62,762 bases of DNA, taken from NCBI GenBank assembly GCA_900545885.1, contig URAF01000014.1, positions 1 to 62,762 on the forward strand, given 5' to 3'. Source of the DNA: an uncultured Eubacteriales bacterium. Lineage in GTDB: Bacteria > Bacillota > Clostridia > Christensenellales > CAG-917. Of this stretch, positions 9,291-18,637 are shown piece by piece. Numbering within the stretch: position 1 is the first letter of the stretch; every line of letters begins with the position of its first letter. The notes beneath the pieces were generated by a model. That model searched no databases. It was given only the letters and a program-made list of their open reading frames with translations, and was not told the DNA's origin. Made by a program: the position numbers and the translations under genes.

Positions 9291-9560
9291 CTAAATTCTG
9301 TGCATGGAATTGAAGATGTCTTCGTGCTGAACTCTGATTTCGACGCCGAGTTCCTGAGCCACGGACTGCAACGCGTCGTTGACTTCGCTGACGGTTTTGT
9401 CGTCACCGAGCGAAATCATCATAATCATCGTGAAATACGCGTTTTGCATAACGGTCTGCGAAATGTCTTCGATGTTGATGTTCATTTCGTAAAGTTTGTA
9501 AGCCACTTTTGCTATTATACCCGTGCGGTCTCTGCCGATAACGGAAACGATTGCTTTCAT
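9291..9560 (-). CDS. UPF0237 ACT-domain protein
   Basis: The 89-residue protein is a single ACT domain beginning MKAIVSVIGRDRTGIIAKVA, the ligand-binding loop of UPF0237 proteins. ACT domains usually bind amino acids and regulate a partner. The start at 9560 is preferred because GGAGGAAT lies directly upstream; an in-frame start 15 codons earlier lacks such a site. It is first in a two-gene operon with the UPF0210 gene. Confidence 0.9.
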   Translation of the reverse strand: MKAIVSVIGRDRTGIIAKVAYKLYEMNINIEDISQTVMQNAYFTMIMMISLGDDKTVSEVNDALQSVAQELGVEIRVQHEDIFNSMHRI

Positions 9561-9696
9561 AATTCCTCCGAAGAGATTGTTTTGAAAATTATACCATACG
9601 CGCACGCGCTAAGCAATCTTATGACCGCAAATGGCTGAAAAATGAACGCAAAAACGCAAATCAAACCTAAAAGCAGTCGAAACCGCGAAAAGGGAA

Positions 9697-9722
9697 AACG
9701 CCGCTCCGACGGGAGCGGCGTT
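9697..9722 (-). terminator. Terminator after spoIVA
   Basis: On the minus strand AACGCCGCTCC pairs with GGAGCGGCGTT over 11 perfect base pairs around a 4-base loop, followed by TTCCCTTTTC. It begins about 25 bases after the spoIVA stop codon. Confidence 0.8.
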
Positions 9723-9745
9723 CAGGGCGGTTGCCCGATTCGCTT

Positions 9746-11224
9746 TCAGAGGAGAATGCAGATGACTCCGCCTTTGCCCTCGTTGACAATTCTGCCGAGA
9801 GTTTTTTTGAGTTTGAGTTCAGCGTCCGCGGGGACGTTGATGAGTTTGTTGTTGATACCGTCGGCAACCAGCGACGACAACGACCTGCCGAATATGTTGG
9901 TGTCCCAGATTGCCTGTTTGTCGTTTTCGAAATCGCCGAGCATACTGTTGACGAGTTCGCTGCTCTGCTGTTCGCTTCCGACTATGGGACGGACTTCCGT
10001 CTCGACGTCGACTTTCATAATGTGCAGCGAAGGCGCGCTTGCTTTGAGTTTTACGCCGTACTGCTGTCCCTGACGTATGATTTCGGGCTCTTCGAGCACC
10101 ATTTCTTCCATTGTCGGCAAAACAATGCCGTATCCGAGTTTGTCGACCTGTTCCATAGCGTCGAGAAGTTTCGCGGTTTTCTTTCTTGCACGCGCAAGGT
10201 TTTTGAGGTGAGAAAGCAGGGCGAAATCGTCTGCAATTTCCATGTCGCACTCTTTGCTTGCAACTTTGAAGAACACGTCTTCTTTGGGTTCGACGGCGAC
10301 TTGTATTCTGCCCTTGCCCGCGTCGAGTTCGACTTTGGACGGGGTCTTCCAGAATTCTTTTTCTTCGAAAAATTCGTCGACGAGCGTATAATCTTTCATC
10401 TTGCCCATCTTGTCACCGAGCGACCTCACCGCCGCCATAATTTCTTTGACGACGTCGTCGTCGGGAGTGAGCGCCTGTACCCAACGCGGCAGTTCGAAAT
10501 CGACAATTCTTACGCCGAATTCCAAAAGTACGCTTTCCATAATCGCGGATATGTCGCCCTCCGACATATTGAGCGCGTTGACAAGCGTGACGGGCGCGTC
10601 GTATTTAGCTTCGAGTTCGGCTTTCAGTGCATAAGCGGAATCGGACGCGGGGTCGGCGGTGTTAAGGACGATTGCAAACGGTTTGCCCGTGTGTTTGAGT
10701 TCGTCGATGACGCGCTCTTCCGCGGGTTCGTAGTCCTTGCGCGGAATGTCCGTGAACGAACCGTCCGTGGTGACTGCAAGTGCGATTGTGCTGTGTTCTT
10801 TGATGACTTTCTCCGTTCCCTTTTCCGCCGCTTCGGAAAACGGCATTTCGTCGTCCGACCAAGGCGTGCGAACCATACGTTCCTTGCCGCCTTCCACGCT
10901 TCCGAGCGCGCCGTCAACCAGATAACCCACGCAGTCGATAAGTCGCATATTAACTGCGAGGTTGTCCGAGAACACCACTCTTGCGGCGTCGGACGGGACG
11001 AATTTGGGTTGGGTGGTCATAATGGTTTTGCCGTCCGCGGACTGGGGAATGTCGTCGACGGCACGTGCGCGCACGTCTTTGTTTTCGATACCCTGAACGA
11101 CGAGTTTCTCCATAATCTGTTTGATTACGGTGGACTTGCCGGTTCTTACGGGTCCGACTACTCCGACATAGATGTCCCCTCCCGTGCGGGTGGCAATATC
11201 TCGGTAAAGGTCAAATTTATCCAT
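9746..11224 (-). CDS. spoIVA: Stage IV sporulation protein A (spore coat ATPase)
   Basis: The 492-residue protein matches SpoIVA over full length. Its Walker A motif is GPVRTGKST (residues 24-32), and it ends with a hydrophobic GGVICILL-type C-terminus used for membrane or basement-layer contact. In sporulating Firmicutes SpoIVA polymerises with ATP on the forespore surface to form the coat foundation. The gene is monocistronic, between a sigma-E-like promoter and a strong terminator. Its presence is the clearest evidence that the organism can, or recently could, form endospores. Confidence 0.97.
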   Translation of the reverse strand: MDKFDLYRDIATRTGGDIYVGVVGPVRTGKSTVIKQIMEKLVVQGIENKDVRARAVDDIPQSADGKTIMTTQPKFVPSDAARVVFSDNLAVNMRLIDCVGYLVDGALGSVEGGKERMVRTPWSDDEMPFSEAAEKGTEKVIKEHSTIALAVTTDGSFTDIPRKDYEPAEERVIDELKHTGKPFAIVLNTADPASDSAYALKAELEAKYDAPVTLVNALNMSEGDISAIMESVLLEFGVRIVDFELPRWVQALTPDDDVVKEIMAAVRSLGDKMGKMKDYTLVDEFFEEKEFWKTPSKVELDAGKGRIQVAVEPKEDVFFKVASKECDMEIADDFALLSHLKNLARARKKTAKLLDAMEQVDKLGYGIVLPTMEEMVLEEPEIIRQGQQYGVKLKASAPSLHIMKVDVETEVRPIVGSEQQSSELVNSMLGDFENDKQAIWDTNIFGRSLSSLVADGINNKLINVPADAELKLKKTLGRIVNEGKGGVICILL

Positions 11225-11251
11225 AAAACTCCTCCAATTGCGGTTTGCTAA

Positions 11252-11280
11252 ACTTTATGAGAGGAGATTGCGGAATATGA
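11252..11280 (-). promoter_or_regulatory. Sigma-E-like promoter of spoIVA
   Basis: On the minus strand TCATATT (11280-11274) and CATAAAGT (11259-11252) are separated by 14 bases and end about 27 bases before the start codon. The layout resembles the mother-cell sigma-E consensus (ATATT-type -35, CATACAAT-type -10). Sigma-E control of spoIVA is known in Bacillus; here it is inferred from the match. Confidence 0.5.
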
Positions 11281-11506
11281 CGAATTGCGAAAAAGAGCCT
11301 TACCGACGAAGAAAAATGTTTGAATTCACATTGTTTACATTATGTCGATATTAGTTGTTGTAACAGTAATAAACAGCAATACGACATTCTTTACGTTTAT
11401 ACAACTTGATGCAACAAAGCCGTTCCGTATTACGGCAACAACTTTCGGATATATAGCAAATAAAAACGCGACCGCCATATAATGCAAATCAAAATAAGGC
11501 AAATCA
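11281..11506. other. AT-rich gap between spoIVA and the aminotransferase
   Basis: This stretch holds no convincing reading frame or RNA gene. It lies between the spoIVA promoter and the aminotransferase terminator and is probably only spacer. Confidence 0.5.
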
Positions 11507-11533
11507 AAAGGCACACCGCTTTGGTGCGCCTTT
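11507..11533 (-). terminator. Terminator after the aminotransferase gene
   Basis: On the minus strand AAAGGCGCACC pairs with GGTGTGCCTTT (one internal mismatch), followed by TGATTTG. It lies 112 bases after the aminotransferase stop. Confidence 0.6.
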
Positions 11534-11644
11534 ATGTAAAATAGAGTTATCGAATAAATTTCGGACGATTTCGGTAAATTAACTTTTATTCACGGAAAAC
11601 TTGACCGTTTGTTGCCGAAAACCGTTCCGTTGCCGACTGCGAAA

Positions 11645-12928
11645 TCAGCCCTCGTTGTAGATTTTTTTGAGGACGAGTTCCATTCTTGCCTGACGGATTG
11701 CGGAAATCATAACATCGATTGCGAATTCCATTTCTTCGAGAGAAGGAACGGACGGCGCAACGCGGATATTGCTGTTGAGGTCGTCGAGTTTGTAGGGGAA
11801 GGTTGCGCCTGCCGCCGTGAACTTGACGCCCGCGCTTGCCGCGATTTCGACGATACGTTTTGCGCAGGATTTGACGTCAACGGAAATGAAGTAACCGCCG
11901 CGGGGTCTCGACCATTTCACGAATTCGTCGCCTTCGAATGCTTCGGTGAACTTTCTGTCAAACAGTTCGAACTTCGGACGGAGAAGGTCTGCGTGCTGTG
12001 CCATAATCTTCTTGACGTTTTCGGCGTTTTTGAGGAAGTTGGCGTGCATAATCTGGTTGACTTTGTTTGCGTTGATGCACTTGAAGAACATCAGTTTGAG
12101 AATGTCTTTGATGTTCTCTTCGGACGCGGCTATCGCAGAAATACCGCTACCCGCAAACGTGATTTTGGACGTGGACGCGAAAGAGTAAATGCGGTTCATT
12201 GTGCCCGCTTTGCGCGCGACGTCGAATATGTTTTTGAGCTGGTCGCCGGTTTCGTAGAGGTCGTGAACCATGTAAGCGTTGTCCCAGAACACGCGGAAAT
12301 CGCTTGCCGCGGTCTTCATCGTGGCGATGCGTTCGACCACGCTGTCCGAGAACGTGATGCCCGTGGGGTTGGAGTACTTGGGTACGCACCACATACCTTT
12401 GATTGTGTCGTCTTCTCTGACGAGCGCTTCGATGACGTCCATATCGGGACCGTCTTCTTTCATTGCGACGGTTATCATTTCGATGCCGAACTGCTGGCAG
12501 ATGGAGAAGTGACGGTCATAACCGGGTGCGGGGCAAATGAACTTGACCTTTTTGAGGTTGTTCCAAGGGGTGCCGCCGAGCACGCCGAACTGTTTTGCGA
12601 AATGTACGAGGGTGTACATAAGGTCAAGGCTGCTGCCGTCGCCGACGAAAACTTCTTCGGGTCTGACGCCGAAAAGTTCCGCAAACAGGTTTTTGCAGGC
12701 TTTGGTGCCGCCGAGTGCGCCGTAGTTTCTTGCGTCGACGTCTTCCGCCGCATAATCGTAAGTGCCCGCTTCACGGAGCATGGGCATGGCAATTTCGAGT
12801 TGCGCTTTGGAGGGTCTGCCGCGCGTCATATCAACGCTTCTGCCCTCTTTGACGAGCTTCTTAAAGCGCTTCTGTTCTTCGGCAAGCAAGGCTTCGAGTT
12901 CTTTTTTGGAGAAAGATTTGTAATCCAT
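11645..12928 (-). CDS. Aspartate aminotransferase-type PLP enzyme (class I)
   Basis: The 427-residue fold-type I aminotransferase has the PLP-binding lysine in SFASTSKITFAGSGI, the cofactor Asp/Asn region WCVPKYSNPTG and FWDNAYMVHDL, and a C-terminal RPRGGYFIS segment with the substrate-carboxylate Arg region. It resembles the larger bacterial aspartate aminotransferase subgroup with an N-terminal helical extension containing DMTRGRPS. It probably transfers the amino group between aspartate and 2-oxoglutarate. AGGAGTGTTTT precedes the ATG. Substrate choice is inferred from family resemblance. Confidence 0.82.
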   Translation of the reverse strand: MDYKSFSKKELEALLAEEQKRFKKLVKEGRSVDMTRGRPSKAQLEIAMPMLREAGTYDYAAEDVDARNYGALGGTKACKNLFAELFGVRPEEVFVGDGSSLDLMYTLVHFAKQFGVLGGTPWNNLKKVKFICPAPGYDRHFSICQQFGIEMITVAMKEDGPDMDVIEALVREDDTIKGMWCVPKYSNPTGITFSDSVVERIATMKTAASDFRVFWDNAYMVHDLYETGDQLKNIFDVARKAGTMNRIYSFASTSKITFAGSGISAIAASEENIKDILKLMFFKCINANKVNQIMHANFLKNAENVKKIMAQHADLLRPKFELFDRKFTEAFEGDEFVKWSRPRGGYFISVDVKSCAKRIVEIAASAGVKFTAAGATFPYKLDDLNSNIRVAPSVPSLEEMEFAIDVMISAIRQARMELVLKKIYNEG

Positions 12929-13042
12929 AAAACACTCCTTCTATAATCCGAGTGACGGCGCACATACGCGTCCGTCGTTGATATTTCACAATGTTAGCAC
13001 ACTTTCGCGCGGAAGGCAAGCACGAAAATGCGACGTTTTCCG

Positions 13043-14356
13043 TCATTCTTCGTTGTTTTGTCTGACGCTCAAACGAATGGGCGTACCCTCGAAATCGAAA
13101 CTGCGGCGCAAAGCGTTTTCCAGATACCTCTTGTAGCTGAAATGCATGAGTTCGGGGTCGTTGACCTTTATAACGAAAGTGGGCGGAGTTACGCTGACTT
13201 CCGTGATATAGAATATTTTGAGCCGCTTGCCCAGTCTGGACGGGGGTTCGCTTATTCTGATTGCGTCCTGCAAAACTTCGTTGAGCAGACCCGTCGATAT
13301 TCTGCGGCGGCTGTTTGCAAGCACCAACCTGCACGCGGGAAGAATGGTTTCCGCTCTTTTGCCCGTCATAGCCGAGATGTAGAGGGACTTGAAATAATCC
13401 ATAAACTTCAAATCCTCTCTGAGTTTTTTCTCGAACTTCTCTATCGTATGCGAATCCTTGTCCACAAGGTCCCATTTGTTCATGACGATGAGCGACGGTT
13501 TGCCCTGTTCGTGAACGTACCCCGCGATTTTGACGTCCTGTTCCGTCATACCTTCTGCGGCGTCGCAGACTATGACGGCAACGTCGGCGCGTCTTACTGC
13601 AAGAAAACTGCGCATTACGCTGTATCTTTCGAGGTCTTCGCCGATAGCCTTTTTCTTGCGGATACCCGCGGTATCGATGAGCACGTACTTGTCGCCGCCG
13701 ACCGTAAGTTCGGTGTCGATTGCGTCACGGGTAGTACCCGCGATGTTGCTGACTATGACGCGCTCGTAACCCAGCAGTCTGTTGACAATGGAACTCTTGC
13801 CCGCGTTGGGTTTGCCGACTATTGCGATTTTTATGACGTCCTCGTCCTCTTCGGGCGCAACGGCGGGAACGGCTTCGACTATTGCGTCGAGAAGTTCGCC
13901 GAGTCCTTTACCCTGCGCCGCCGAAACCGCGTAAGGTTCGCCGAAACCGAGGGAAAAGAACTGATAGGTTTCGTGCATTTCGTTGTTGTCGATTTTGTTG
14001 ACGGCAAGGATTACGGGAACTTTCGCACGGCGAAGATACGCCGTGATTGCCTCGTCGTCGAGAGTAAGTCCCGTTTTGCCGTCCACGACGTAAACAATCG
14101 CGTCGGACGCGTCGATTGCAAGTTCAACCTGCGCGCGGATATGCATCCACATTTCGTCCTCGCTTTTGAGTTCGAGACCGCCCGTATCAATGAGCGTAAA
14201 AGCGTGTCCGCACCATTCGCAATCGGCGTAAACGCGGTCGCGCGTAACGCCGGGGGTGTCTTCGACAATGGAAATACGTTCACCCGCAAGACGGTTGAAC
14301 AGCGTGGATTTGCCGACGTTGGGTCGGCCTACTATGGCGATTAAGGGTTTGTTCAT
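13043..14356 (-). CDS. der: Ribosome assembly GTPase Der (EngA)
   Basis: The 437-residue protein has two tandem GTPase domains, diagnostic for Der. The first P-loop is GRPNVGKST near residue 10 with NKID; the second is GKPNAGKSS near residue 182 with NKWD. A C-terminal KH-like domain follows. It acts in 50S ribosome maturation. Its start overlaps the stop of the upstream DUF512 gene by 4 bases, a widespread Clostridia arrangement. Confidence 0.97.
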   Translation of the reverse strand: MNKPLIAIVGRPNVGKSTLFNRLAGERISIVEDTPGVTRDRVYADCEWCGHAFTLIDTGGLELKSEDEMWMHIRAQVELAIDASDAIVYVVDGKTGLTLDDEAITAYLRRAKVPVILAVNKIDNNEMHETYQFFSLGFGEPYAVSAAQGKGLGELLDAIVEAVPAVAPEEDEDVIKIAIVGKPNAGKSSIVNRLLGYERVIVSNIAGTTRDAIDTELTVGGDKYVLIDTAGIRKKKAIGEDLERYSVMRSFLAVRRADVAVIVCDAAEGMTEQDVKIAGYVHEQGKPSLIVMNKWDLVDKDSHTIEKFEKKLREDLKFMDYFKSLYISAMTGKRAETILPACRLVLANSRRRISTGLLNEVLQDAIRISEPPSRLGKRLKIFYITEVSVTPPTFVIKVNDPELMHFSYKRYLENALRRSFDFEGTPIRLSVRQNNEE

Positions 14357-15630
14357 ACTCCCTCCCTGAAAAATTGCGTAATCGTACCCGCAAAGTCGGC
14401 TCCGTTGTGAGCCACTCTGATGACGGGAACACCTAGCTTGCGGCTGACATCGCAGACGGAAACGTTGTCGAGAAAAACCTCTCCGAACTCTTTGAGCATA
14501 TTGTCGGGAATGACCACCGCGTCAAGCCCGCTTGCGTCAACCTGCGACGTTATGTCGCTTGCGGTGACAAGCCCCGCAACAGTGATTGTTTTGCCGAAAA
14601 AGTTGTTTATCACACCGAAAACGGTGCTTGAAGTGCCGATTGCGGCGTCAACCTCTTTGAGTTTCTCGCGCAGAAACGGCGCGAAATCAACGCCCGTGAT
14701 AAAGCCGAGCTTCTTTCCGTCCGCGCGGTCGGTGCACTCAGAAAGGCTGTAATCGACGTTGTCGTAAAACTCCGCGAACAGTCCGACTCCGTTTTCAATC
14801 TGGGCAAAATCCCCGTAGTAGGAATACTCTCTCGGAGCGCGTCCCGCTTTGAGATAATATTCGTCCGAGCACCAGCAGAAAGCGCCGTATTCGGCGTTGA
14901 GTTTCTCAACCGCATCCACCGTGACTTCGGCTTCTTCGCGCGTTGCCATTCTGATGTCGGCAAGTCCTTCGCGGTGAGCGGTCAAGCCAACGGGAACAAC
15001 CGCCACGGTTTCGACGCCCTGTATGCCGTGCAGTCCGCGTATGCTTTTGACGAGTTCCTCTCCGTCGTTTATGCCGGGGACGATAACGAGTTGCGTATGC
15101 ATTACTATGCCGTTTTCGCCCATTCTGCGCATACGGTCGATGAGGTTCTGCGTGTTGGGGTTGGTGACGAGCTTTCTGCGCACTTCGTCCGTGAATGCGT
15201 GAACGGATATGTAAATCGGGCTGAGTTTCAGACGGATTATTCTGTCGATTTCCTCTTCGGGAAGATTGGTGAGCGTAACATAACAGCCGCTTATGAAACT
15301 GTAACGGTAATCGTCGTCTTTGACGTAAAGCGTTTCGCGCAGATGTTCGGGAAGTTGGTCGACAAAACAGAAAACGCACTTGTTGCGGCAGCGCATCGGT
15401 TTCATTTCGAGGTCGAATTCAAGCCCCAACGTTTCTTCGGGTTTCTTGCGGACTTTTATGGTATGTTTCTTGCCGTTTCGCAAAACTTCCGCCGTAAAGG
15501 TTTTTTCGTTGTCGAAATAGAGATAGTCGAGAATGTCCCGCATCTCGTATCCGCCGAGCGACACTACGTCGTCACCCGCTCTGAACCCCTGTTTTGCCGC
15601 AAGTCTGTTGAGCGACGTTATCTTTGGCAT
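14353..15630 (-). CDS. DUF512 radical SAM-like Fe-S protein with PDZ-like N-terminus
   Basis: The 425-residue protein begins with a PDZ-like segment (GFRAGDDVVSLGGYEMRD). A cysteine cluster RCRNKCVFCFVDQLP near residue 80 resembles a radical SAM iron-sulfur site, and a DUF512 C-terminal region follows. The family is conserved in Firmicutes next to der, and its exact reaction is unknown. It is coupled to der by an ATGA overlap and lies six bases after the glycosyltransferase gene. Confidence 0.88.
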   Translation of the reverse strand: MPKITSLNRLAAKQGFRAGDDVVSLGGYEMRDILDYLYFDNEKTFTAEVLRNGKKHTIKVRKKPEETLGLEFDLEMKPMRCRNKCVFCFVDQLPEHLRETLYVKDDDYRYSFISGCYVTLTNLPEEEIDRIIRLKLSPIYISVHAFTDEVRRKLVTNPNTQNLIDRMRRMGENGIVMHTQLVIVPGINDGEELVKSIRGLHGIQGVETVAVVPVGLTAHREGLADIRMATREEAEVTVDAVEKLNAEYGAFCWCSDEYYLKAGRAPREYSYYGDFAQIENGVGLFAEFYDNVDYSLSECTDRADGKKLGFITGVDFAPFLREKLKEVDAAIGTSSTVFGVINNFFGKTITVAGLVTASDITSQVDASGLDAVVIPDNMLKEFGEVFLDNVSVCDVSRKLGVPVIRVAHNGADFAGTITQFFREGV

Positions 15631-15636
15631 ACTACC

Positions 15637-16746
15637 CTACATCTCCTTGAAACTTGTCAGATAGCTGGCAAGGTTTTCCGCCGAATACATTTCGGTCGCG
15701 GCTTTGCCTTTTGCGGCGTACTGCTCCGAAACGGTTTTGTGCAACAGTTCGTAAACGCACGTCACGATGTCGATATGCTTTCTTGCGAACATCACGGATT
15801 TCTGTTCTTCGAGATACGCAAGGTCTTTTTCGCCCTTTCCGTCGGCCGCAAACGCTATAACGGGTTTGCCGAGGCGGAAACACTTATATATGACGGACGG
15901 GTCGTAACGCGTGATTACGAAATCACTGACGCGCAGGAACTCTTCGAACTGTTCCTTGCGCGAAACAATCGCAACGTTGCTGCGTCCCGTGGCACTGTCC
16001 GAGCGGGAACGTAGAGAACCCATAAGCGACGTGTCTTCGGCATAGAAAACTTCGTTGATAATTTTGCCCTGGTCGAGAAGAAGGGACATGATTTCGCACG
16101 CGCCGTCTTTTGCGGTGGCGTTGACGAAAACGGTAGGCGTTTCGGGAAGTCCCATTTCCCTCTTTGCCGCGGCGCACTCCTCGTCCGACACTTTTTCCGT
16201 TCCGAACGGCAACCCCATCACCATGACGTGACGGGCGGGAACGCCTTTGGACACGAGCTCGTCTTTCAAGTCGGAGTTTTCGACTATATACGCGTCTGCG
16301 GACGAAACGTCGAAGTCTTCAAGCGCGGGCGAAAATGCGTCCGCAAGGTGGACAATCTGTGTTTCGAACCCCGTTTTTCTCCTCGCTTCGGACATCACCG
16401 CAAGCGCGTAAGGCGTAACCGTAAGCACGAATTCGGGCGCATAACGCTTGACTGCATTGAACAGCCTGCGGTTGCGTCCCGAAACGCGTTTGCTTTCCGA
16501 CGGCGTCTTTTTGAGGCGCAACGCGACGGCAGCACGCACTTTGCCCGCAAGTCGGAAAACAGGCTGCGCCGCGCGTATAAGAAAACCGCCGATACGCGTA
16601 TTCGCGAACCTGGACGCGTATCTGCTCTCGTCGAGCACGACTACGTTGTGCGTTCCTTCCTTGCGGACGGCTTCCGCAACGACCTGCGAAATGCAACCGT
16701 ATTCGTCTGCCGACGTAACAATCAAAATAACGGGTTTTCTCTGCAT
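15637..16746 (-). CDS. GT28/MurG-like glycosyltransferase, possibly a glycolipid synthase
   Basis: The 369-residue protein opens with a Rossmann-like strand (KPVILIVTSADEYGCIS). Its C-terminal half resembles UDP-sugar-binding domains of MurG, UgtP or MGDG-synthase type enzymes (VSDFVITRYDPSVIYKCFRLGKPVIAF). Such enzymes add sugars to diacylglycerol or other lipids at the inner membrane face. No transmembrane segment is obvious. Similarity is clearer at the C-terminus than at the N-terminus, so substrate and exact family are uncertain. It lies in the rnj-GT-DUF512-der gene run. Confidence 0.55.
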   Translation of the reverse strand: MQRKPVILIVTSADEYGCISQVVAEAVRKEGTHNVVVLDESRYASRFANTRIGGFLIRAAQPVFRLAGKVRAAVALRLKKTPSESKRVSGRNRRLFNAVKRYAPEFVLTVTPYALAVMSEARRKTGFETQIVHLADAFSPALEDFDVSSADAYIVENSDLKDELVSKGVPARHVMVMGLPFGTEKVSDEECAAAKREMGLPETPTVFVNATAKDGACEIMSLLLDQGKIINEVFYAEDTSLMGSLRSRSDSATGRSNVAIVSRKEQFEEFLRVSDFVITRYDPSVIYKCFRLGKPVIAFAADGKGEKDLAYLEEQKSVMFARKHIDIVTCVYELLHKTVSEQYAAKGKAATEMYSAENLASYLTSFKEM

Positions 16747-16773
16747 CTTCGTATCTCTTTGTTTTATCGTGCG

Positions 16774-18405
16774 TCAGTCTTCAACGATTATCGGAATGAT
16801 TATCGGGAACTGTCTGTCGCGGTAGAAAAGTTTTCTGACGGCTTTCTTTACCGTGCGCGCAAGTTCGTTTAGCGAATTTTCGTCGAAATCCGCACCGTTG
16901 ACGGTGTCGCGGACGACGGACTGAATTTCGGCTTCGATTTCTTCGGTGAGGTTGAAACCTCTTGCGATTACGTCGCAGTCGCCTGCCATAACGCCCTTTT
17001 CGGTGTTGACCGAGGCAAGGACGAGCAACATTCCGTATTCGGCAAGACTGCGTCTGTCGGAAATGACCGCATTTCCGTCTTCGAGCACCACGCCGTCGAC
17101 GTACACGTTGCCCGCGGTGACGTTGGAATGCTGTTTCAGGCTGTTGGCATTCACACCGTAAACTTCGCCGATGTTGGGAATGACGATGTTGCTTTCACGG
17201 ATACCCAGCGACTTTGCGATTTCGGCGTGCTTGAACTGGTGACGGTATTCGCCGTGTACGGGAATGAAGAATTTGGGGCGCACGAGGGACAGCATGATTT
17301 TGAGTTCTTCCTCATATGCGTGTCCCGAAACGTGAACTTCGTTCATTGCTTCGTAAATTACGTTCGCGCCTTTGCGGAAAAGGTTGTTGATGACGTCGTA
17401 AACGGACTTTTCGTTGCCGGGTATGGGCGTCGACGACAAAACCACGACGTCGTCGGGTCCTATCGAAACCTTGTTGAACTCGCCGCGGCTCATCTTGTTG
17501 AGCGCGCTTGTCGGTTCGCCCTGCGACCCCGTGGCAATCACAACGACTTTTTCGGGCGGCAGTTTGCCCATTCCGTCCGCGATTATGCCCTTGGGGATTT
17601 CAAGTTCGCCGACGCGCGAAGCGACTTCGACGATGCCTTTCATGCTTCTGCCCGCAAGGATAACCTTTCTGCCGTACTTTTCGGCAAGTCGGAGTATCTG
17701 CTGAACGCGGTAGTTGGAAGACGCGAAGCAAGCGACAACGATACGTTTGTCGGAGCTTGCGACGAATATGCTTTCAAGTCCCTGCCCGACCACCATTTCG
17801 GAAGTGGACGAACCTTTGCGTTCCACGTTGGTGGACTCGCCGAGCATGAGCATTACGCCCTTTGCGCCGATTTCGGCTATGCGTTGAAGGTTGGTTTTCT
17901 TGCCGTCGATTGGCGTATTGTCGATTTTGAAGTCGCCCGTCACGAAAATGGTTCCGAGAGGCGTGTTTATCGACAACGCGCAGGCACCTGCCATGGAGTG
18001 CGCAACCTTGATGAATTCCACATTGAAACAGCCAAGGTTTACCGTGTCGCCTTCTTTTACTCTGACGAGTTTTGCTTTTATTCCGCGGTCGGTGAGCTTT
18101 CTTTCGAGCATACCGAGCGTAAGCGCCGTTCCGTAAACGGGCACTTTGAGTTCGTCGGCGTAATACGGTATTGCTCCGATATGGTCCTCGTGTCCGTGGG
18201 TCAGGACTATACCGCGCACTTTGTGAATGTTCTCTTTGATGTAGGTTATGTCGGGAAGGATTGCGTCGATGCCGGGGCTGTCCTCTCTCGGGAACTCCAC
18301 GCCGCAGTCGACGATTATGATATCTTCGCCGTATTCGAGGGCGGTCATGTTTTTGCCTATTTCACCTACTCCGCCCAGAAAAATTACTCTTACTGCTTTT
18401 GCCAT
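16774..18405 (-). CDS. rnj: Ribonuclease J
   Basis: The 543-residue metallo-beta-lactamase/beta-CASP nuclease has the zinc-site motif THGHEDHIGA near residue 75, VTGDFKID, and a beta-CASP region with ATGSQGEP and PVHGEYRH. It is the 5' exonuclease/endonuclease of mRNA and rRNA maturation in Firmicutes. The start at 18405 is chosen because GGAGAAAT lies just upstream; an earlier in-frame start lacks a ribosome site. Confidence 0.96.
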   Translation of the reverse strand: MAKAVRVIFLGGVGEIGKNMTALEYGEDIIIVDCGVEFPREDSPGIDAILPDITYIKENIHKVRGIVLTHGHEDHIGAIPYYADELKVPVYGTALTLGMLERKLTDRGIKAKLVRVKEGDTVNLGCFNVEFIKVAHSMAGACALSINTPLGTIFVTGDFKIDNTPIDGKKTNLQRIAEIGAKGVMLMLGESTNVERKGSSTSEMVVGQGLESIFVASSDKRIVVACFASSNYRVQQILRLAEKYGRKVILAGRSMKGIVEVASRVGELEIPKGIIADGMGKLPPEKVVVIATGSQGEPTSALNKMSRGEFNKVSIGPDDVVVLSSTPIPGNEKSVYDVINNLFRKGANVIYEAMNEVHVSGHAYEEELKIMLSLVRPKFFIPVHGEYRHQFKHAEIAKSLGIRESNIVIPNIGEVYGVNANSLKQHSNVTAGNVYVDGVVLEDGNAVISDRRSLAEYGMLLVLASVNTEKGVMAGDCDVIARGFNLTEEIEAEIQSVVRDTVNGADFDENSLNELARTVKKAVRKLFYRDRQFPIIIPIIVED

Positions 18406-18563
18406 ATTTCTCCTTCGGGGCGTGCCTGCCCCAAGCAAATTGACGAATTACGTTAATACTTGAATACCAATTAAAGATTATTATACAAAATATCGGGTGA
18501 ATAATCAACTCTATGCGCGCGCAAAAATTATTTGTACACGCGCCATTTTCAAAGCTCAAATTC

Positions 18564-18592
18564 TTTACATCGCCGACTCGAAGTTGTATAAT
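18564..18592 (+). promoter_or_regulatory. Promoter of serC-serA
   Basis: TTTACA (18564-18569), a 17-base spacer and a perfect TATAAT (18587-18592) lie 46 bases before serC. Between promoter and ribosome site is a palindrome, AACGGTT-T-AACCGTT (18610-18624), that could be an operator or leader hairpin. Confidence 0.75.
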
Positions 18593-18637
18593 ATTTTCCG
18601 TATTAATTTAACGGTTTAACCGTTCTTAGGAGGCTTT

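Noticed and set aside
9731..11251. About 500-codon plus-strand frame opposite spoIVA
   Set aside because: The translation is Phe/Val/Asp-rich without motifs. SpoIVA on the other strand is unambiguous.
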